Assembly: GCA_029465975.1 (NCBI GenBank)
Contig: CM055756.1
Span: 7,922,805-7,986,804, forward strand
Length of the DNA: 64,000 nucleotides
Origin: Dallia pectoralis
Lineage: Eukaryota > Chordata > Actinopteri > Esociformes > Umbridae
Direction: 5' to 3'
Of the stretch, positions 59,163-64,000 are shown piece after piece. The notes under the pieces were generated by a model, which made no database searches, was not told where the DNA came from, and saw only the letters and a program-made list of their open reading frames with translations. Position numbers and translations under genes: made by a program. How positions within the stretch are numbered: the first letter of the stretch is position 1; every line of letters starts with the position of its first letter.

Positions 59163-59315
59163 CCGCAGAAGCAGGCCATGCTCCAGGAACAGCTGCAGCG
59201 GTTCCGGAAGAGGATAAAGATCAAGATGCAAAAGAGCAAATCCAAGCCCTGCGCTTCCTCACCTTCGATCGGATCTGACGGCTTCGGATCCAGGGAAGCA
59301 AGAAAAGAAAGCTAG
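59163..59315 (+). CDS. Candidate terminal exon, basic Gln-rich C-terminus, unidentified
   Basis: A GC-rich island in AT-rich DNA. After a good acceptor (TTTAATGCAGTTTTTCAG) a frame opens with PQKQAMLQEQLQRFRKRIK and continues KMQKSKSKPCASSPS to SREARKES and TAG, 50 residues in phase 0. The codons look coding (third positions rich in G and C up to the middle of the exon). The beginning is helical and strongly basic. No upstream exon is identifiable in the preceding 3 kb, and I do not recognise the protein. It could also be a retroelement or pseudogene fragment. Confidence 0.35.
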   Translation, partial: PQKQAMLQEQLQRFRKRIKIKMQKSKSKPCASSPSIGSDGFGSREARKES

Positions 59316-59639
59316 GGAGAGGAAAAACAACGAAATAGCAAATAGCCGAGACCATTCCTCACAACCCGTGTTGAGGGTAATATTTCTCAGGTTTGTGGGT
59401 TGAGTCGCCTTGAATCTATTTTCTCAAACACAATCTCACATCTAGGGAACCAATACCTCTAAATAGTTTATTACAAGGTAGTAGGTAACACACGGATGCA
59501 GTACACTCTAGGGTGTAAGTCTCATAGTATATGATGAAGAAATGCAGTTTTGACTACCCTATATAGGCTTCAAACTACTAGCTCTTATCACAACATAAGC
59601 TAAATGACACTCACGTGGGTGGGTTTGAATACAGCCTCA

Positions 59640-59870
59640 AAATGGCCAGAAATGAATAACTTTCTTCTTGTATGTGTCAGTCGATTGTTGTACTATGAAA
59701 TGCAATTACTTGTGAGAAATTGCCAAGAATCTTGTGCAGCAATGTGTGCGAAATACAACACCTAAAACACCAGTGTCAACGTCGACAGTGAAGAGTTGAT
59801 TCAGAGATGCTGGCCTTCAAAGCAGAGATGCAAAGAAAAAGCTGTATCTCAGATACTGGTGGTATATCTT
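59640..59870 (+). mobile_element. Tc1 relic (plus orientation) with internal deletion
   Basis: CTTGTGAGAAATTGCCAAGAAT, AACACCAGTGTCAACGTC, GACAGTGAAGAGTTGATTC and GATGCTGGCCTTCAAAGCAG are the forward version of the family at 35250, 43050 and 45881. Part of the transposase start is missing. Confidence 0.75.
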
Positions 59871-59939
59871 ACGAAGTTGTCTGTTAAAGATTTATGCAAA
59901 ATTGCTTACTACAACACCTGTGACCAGTCTGGATCTGCA

Positions 59940-60420
59940 GAGACACTGCTAACCCCGCCCCCAGGGGGCGCTGGTTCCACCACTGAGGTGCCAGGTCAGA
60001 CAAAGGTTTTGACAGAGTGGTTTGGGAACTTCCAAGAGAAAATAGGACACCTCCCCTGAGGTTGACGGGTTAACAGAAGAAGCCATAGAAAAATCGAGAA
60101 GGAAGGGGAGTCTCAGGTAAAAGGTGAGCTGTTCCGAATGTGCGCTTTGTATGCGCGTGGTGTGTAACTTCACGTACCGGCCCCGTGCCCACGAGTTGAC
60201 AGTCTAAAGCACGAGCCAGAAGTGGGTCTGACAGGGGGACTAGGTGAATGCGTAAACACTTGGCTAAGAATCTATCCATGAAATTATCTGCTGCTCCAGA
60301 GTCTATTAGGGATGTAGGTGTGCTCTGGGACGATCTGCTGAAAGAGGATATAACGCCAGGCAAGCTGTCTGCTCTGACTGAGAACAATAGAGTTTTACCT
60401 GAGGTGACGCAAAATAACCT
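59940..60420 (-). pseudogene. Ty3/gypsy-type protease fragment
   Basis: The minus-strand frame (60070-60387) reads SLIDSGAADNFMDRFLAKCL and then LVPLSDPLLARALDCQLVG with a following GPV block. LIDSGAA is the active-site motif of a retroviral-type aspartic protease (Asp-Ser-Gly). It continues downstream in other frames and ends without RT. It is an isolated, broken fragment of an LTR retrotransposon polyprotein. Confidence 0.75.
59958..59971 (+). promoter_or_regulatory. CTCF-like motif
   Basis: CCCCCAGGGGGCGC matches the CTCF core except at the third position. Confidence 0.35.
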
Positions 60421-62471
60421 CGGAAATGCTGGCTTGGTCTGGCAGACTTATGACATTGAGAAACCTATGTATACAACTTCAACAAGTGATGTTTTATTGC
60501 ATTTTTCAAACTGAATAGTTTCATATGTACATACAATAGAACAAAGAAAACCTGAGTAAACACACAATTCAGTGTTCAAATAATAATGTGGTTATTCTAA
60601 GGGAAAAATGTATCTACACCAAACTGACTAACTACATGTGTTTTTACCTCACATAACCTATTTTGGGATAATCCTAAAATGACTGACCTAAATGTTTTTC
60701 GTATAGAACGGTCTGTATTTGGATAGATGCACATCTGTATTTTAAAACGCATGGTAGTAAGTTAGCAACTTTCATGTTCAGTTCAGATCAGGACCATAAA
60801 AGGTAATTCCATCGTTTTGTCTTAACCAAGCGCCCCTGTGCTCTTAAGCTGTTGTTAACCCTCACGGCCACTAGGTGTCCCTGTTACCACTGTAAAGAGG
60901 CTGTCAGGCTGGTGGTTATTACAGTAGAGTTTCTGATGCTAATATAGTAGCTTCACATAAAGATCTATGTTCTTTGTAGTGAAACTGCAAGACACATGTG
61001 AAACAAAGCATTATTTATTACCAAAACTGTAACACATTACGACAATTATACATTTTGTATAATACATTTACACCGAATTTGTGCAGTACTTTGCTGTACA
61101 TGCAGTACTTTGCAGTATGTGCAGTACTTTGATCATCATGTTGCTTTTTTAAGAACACAAATTTTACACTCTTGTTTAAATACACCTACTTTACAATTCC
61201 AGACATTTTATCCTAGTGAAAATACACTCAATTAATATTTGGTAGCGTTGGGGTTTATAACGTTGGGGTTTATAACTAGGAATATGTTTTCTAATATTGA
61301 GACATATTTACTTCGATAGTTTTGGCTTCAAGATCTATGCCTGCAAAATATAGCTCAATGTATGTTATATTATTTCTCCACTTTTTTGGTTGTTTAGAAT
61401 GTAATACGCTTTAAGATGTAATACACACAGGCACACAATTCATTCTATTCAAAATCTATCATTTACCTGACTGTAAGTCAGTTTCTATTAAATTGTCTGC
61501 TAAATGTCAACATTATATATGTATCTGCATCTTTTGAATGGTAGTATGCTTAAGACATCAGGTTGACTTCCATGCAGATGAACAGAAAAGTAATATATCA
61601 ACCTATTTATAACTCTCCAATCATCATGAATATTGTAGTTGTGCTTCTAAGATCACAGATGGAAGATGGAGAGATCAGTTTCTTTTCTAACCCCATCTCA
61701 TCCTCCTCTGGGAAAAGGAAATCAATATCTGATATAAAGGGGAGCCCTGGGAACTGGAGTTGATATCGCCCATAATGCATCATCGTTATTCACGGATCGG
61801 AAAGGCCACATTTCAGCCTAGAATGTTTGCACTATAATTGAGATATAGTGGTTACAGTTTTTTCCCCCTAATGGGTCTGTCAGGGTGATAGTCTATCAAC
61901 ATAGTTTTTTTTATAGAAAAACTAAATTGTGAAATTTAATTACAGTTTATGGTCTGTGTGTTTGCTTGCATAATGAGCCGGTTTTGTTTCTGTCTGGAGG
62001 TCGTCCACATTGTCACCGTGAGGGCCTGAATGCTTGCAATCTGAGCATGCCTTGAATTATATACAGTATTTTCTTTGTCACAACACATGGTTAAGTCCAT
62101 TTTATAAGACATTCCAGGTGATTACCACATGTGCTGGTTGAGAAACGGCCTAATGTGCAAAACTATCAGTGGCTACTGAATCATCTAAAATATGAATGCA
62201 TTTTGATTTCTTAAACACATTTCGGGTCACTACATGGTTCCACATTATTTTAGAGTTTTGAGGTCTTCACTATTACTCTACAAGGTTGAAAACAGTCCAA
62301 ATAACGAAATATCCCTATTAATGAGTAGGTGTGTCTAAACTGTACTGTGCATATTTGTTTCTGTTTTGGCCTTATAAAGGCTGAGTGGAGAATGGTCTCC
62401 TATAGTGGTTATTGTCAGAGAGGGAACCCTATTATCATGTGTTGGCAGAATCTGAATATTGGAAATGCAAG
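60421..62471. other. Intergenic, no gene seen
   Basis: AT-rich DNA with no supportable feature. Confidence 0.5.
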
Positions 62472-62737
62472 CTCTGCCCTCTCTCTAGAGTCAACCAATC
62501 ATATCAAATTCTCCTCTGCCCTCTCTCTAGAGCGAACCAATGATATCGAATTCTCCTCTGCCCTATCTCTTGAGTCAACCAATCATATCATATTTTCCTC
62601 TGCCCTCTCTCTAGGGTGGACCAATCATATTGAATTCTCTTCTGCCCTCTCCCTGGAGTCAACCAATGATATCAAATTCTCCTCTGCCCTCTCCCTAGAG
62701 TCAACCAATCATATCATAATTTCCTCTGCCCTCCTTG
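62472..62737 (+). repeat. 42-bp minisatellite, about 6.3 copies
   Basis: The unit CTCTGCCCTCTCTCTAGAG plus TCAACCAATCATATCAAATTCTC starts at 62472, 62514, 62556, 62598, 62640, 62682 and 62724. As 42 is fourteen codons, the forward frame stays open and reads SSALSLESTNHIKF repeatedly within a 191-codon frame (62329-62904). Confidence 0.95.
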
Positions 62738-63520
62738 TACATTTTGGATTCCTGCTCACTGCTTTGTTAGAGGAGGTTTGTTTACTCAATCACAGCACTG
62801 CTCCTTTGCGGACAGTGCTCTGGCCTTGTGGCCTAAGCTGGAGGCCTTCAGTGAGCAGGTCCTTCTGTTGGCCTAGCAACCCTTCTGTTGGCCTAGCAAC
62901 CTGACAGACATTGGCTGATCTTGTGTTCAGTGCTTTGGGGACTGCTGTTCTGTGCTCAGGGCTAGCAGTATTGAGAGAGACAGCTGGTTCTCAGTTTCAT
63001 GTTATTTACAAACAAGCCAGATCATCGCAGGTTGGACTTTTAGTTATTGAAATATGTTCTCAGAGCAGCATCGCATCTGATTGTTTCTCTCAGTCGCCCA
63101 ATCAGCGGCAGCAGAAGGCGGGACATGGCAGCGGGAGGCGGGACTTGGTTTGGTTTGAAGTGCGCAGCATCTCAAAAGTCGTTGCTGTCAAGGTAATGGT
63201 CTGTTTGGTAGCGTATGTTTTATGTTAAAGCATATTAGAAAATGTAAAGATATTAAAGTCAAAGTTGTTTTTCTATCGAGCTGTTATTTAACTATCTAGC
63301 TTAACTAATGTAAGTAAGCTAACTTGCAACATTAGCTAGCTTATCTTCTATTAATTACCTTAGCCTGATGAAATGTGTGACTTTTACATGCAACCAAAAT
63401 CATGTCTGCTTTTAGTTCATTTTTCATAAATTCTAATACTGCTCTTAAAAAAACGTGTCGTATTTAAGTGCAACATGCATTGGCTGCTCTACGAGCATTT
63501 TGGCTACACACATTCTAATG
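62738..63520. other. Intergenic, no gene seen
   Basis: Contains a short direct repeat CCTTCTGTTGGCCTAGCAAC at about 62861-62900. Nothing else supportable. Confidence 0.5.
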
Positions 63521-63840
63521 CTGCTCTTAGGGCTCCTTATGACATTAGGTCTACAATATGCTTCTCTTAGAGCACCTTATGACATTAGGTCTACAATATG
63601 CTGCTCTTAGAGCACCTTATGACATTAGGTCTACAATATGCTGCTCTTAGAGCACCTTATGACATTAGGTCTACAATATGCTGCTCTAAGAGCGCCTTAT
63701 GACATTAGGTCTACAATATGCTGCTCTTAGAGCACCTTATGACATTAGGTCTACAATATGCTGCTCTTAGAGCACCTTATGACATTAGGTCTACAATATG
63801 CTGCTCTTAGAGCACCTTATGACATTAGCTCTACAATATG
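63521..63840 (+). repeat. 40-bp minisatellite, exactly eight copies
   Basis: The unit CTGCTCTTAGAGCACCTTAT plus GACATTAGGTCTACAATATG is repeated eight times with one or two changes per copy. Each unit contains the near-palindrome GCTCTTAGAGC. Confidence 0.97.
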
Positions 63841-64000
63841 AACCAGCAGTATACACGCATACCAGCTGTATAACACGAAATCATTAGTTTACAAAAGTAC
63901 ATATATTTGTATGTTTATCGCTTATTAATTCTTTATCTGACTACAATGCTGTTGTTAGGCCTAATTACTATGAGTTCTCATAATTGGATATTTGAATTTT

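Overview
The window is vertebrate and almost certainly teleost fish. It holds one clearly recognisable host gene, a five-exon neuronal pentraxin (nptx2-like) on the minus strand, in AT-rich non-coding DNA filled with repeats typical of fish: Tc1/mariner relics, hAT-like elements, an RTE-like LINE, LTR elements with TGTCA...TGACA ends, and many minisatellites. I cannot name the species; the Tc1 families recall salmonid or esocid genomes, but only weakly.

Layout. 1-3035 is a GT-rich minisatellite that runs off the left edge. 5542-8922 is a nearly full-length, frame-broken LINE on the minus strand with a 12-bp target-site duplication; inside its endonuclease region lies a 117-bp block that is an exact reverse complement of part of the minisatellite. 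9-18.5 kb is gene-poor, with Tc1 relics and simple repeats. 18727-34143 is the pentraxin coding span: exon 5 at 18727-18954, exon 4 at 19626-19805, exon 3 at 25096-25340, exon 2 at 28894-29140 and exon 1 at 33709-34143. They join to 1335 nt, encoding 444 residues plus a stop. The introns carry a ~65-bp satellite, solo LTRs and Tc1 copies. A TATA box, a CRE-like site and a CCAAT box lie 430-540 bp upstream of the start codon.

39179-41703 is a young LTR retrotransposon: 399-bp LTRs, a 5-bp target duplication and only about 1.7 kb of interior, which encodes a repeat-rich protein and no reverse transcriptase. 43-46.7 kb is a transposon graveyard that includes a hAT-like element nested in a Tc1 copy (8-bp duplication) and two solo LTRs. 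47-64 kb holds retrotransposon coding relics (SGNH-esterase-like, Ty3/gypsy protease), several minisatellites (38, 42 and 40 bp) and one candidate terminal exon at 59163-59315.

No prokaryotic-type system, CRISPR array or operon is present. The most unusual observation is the 117-bp perfect inverted match between the minisatellite and the LINE interior, which looks like a templated insertion. The LTR element with a tandem-repeat ORF comes next. All family assignments are from recognition of sequence patterns; no database search was run.
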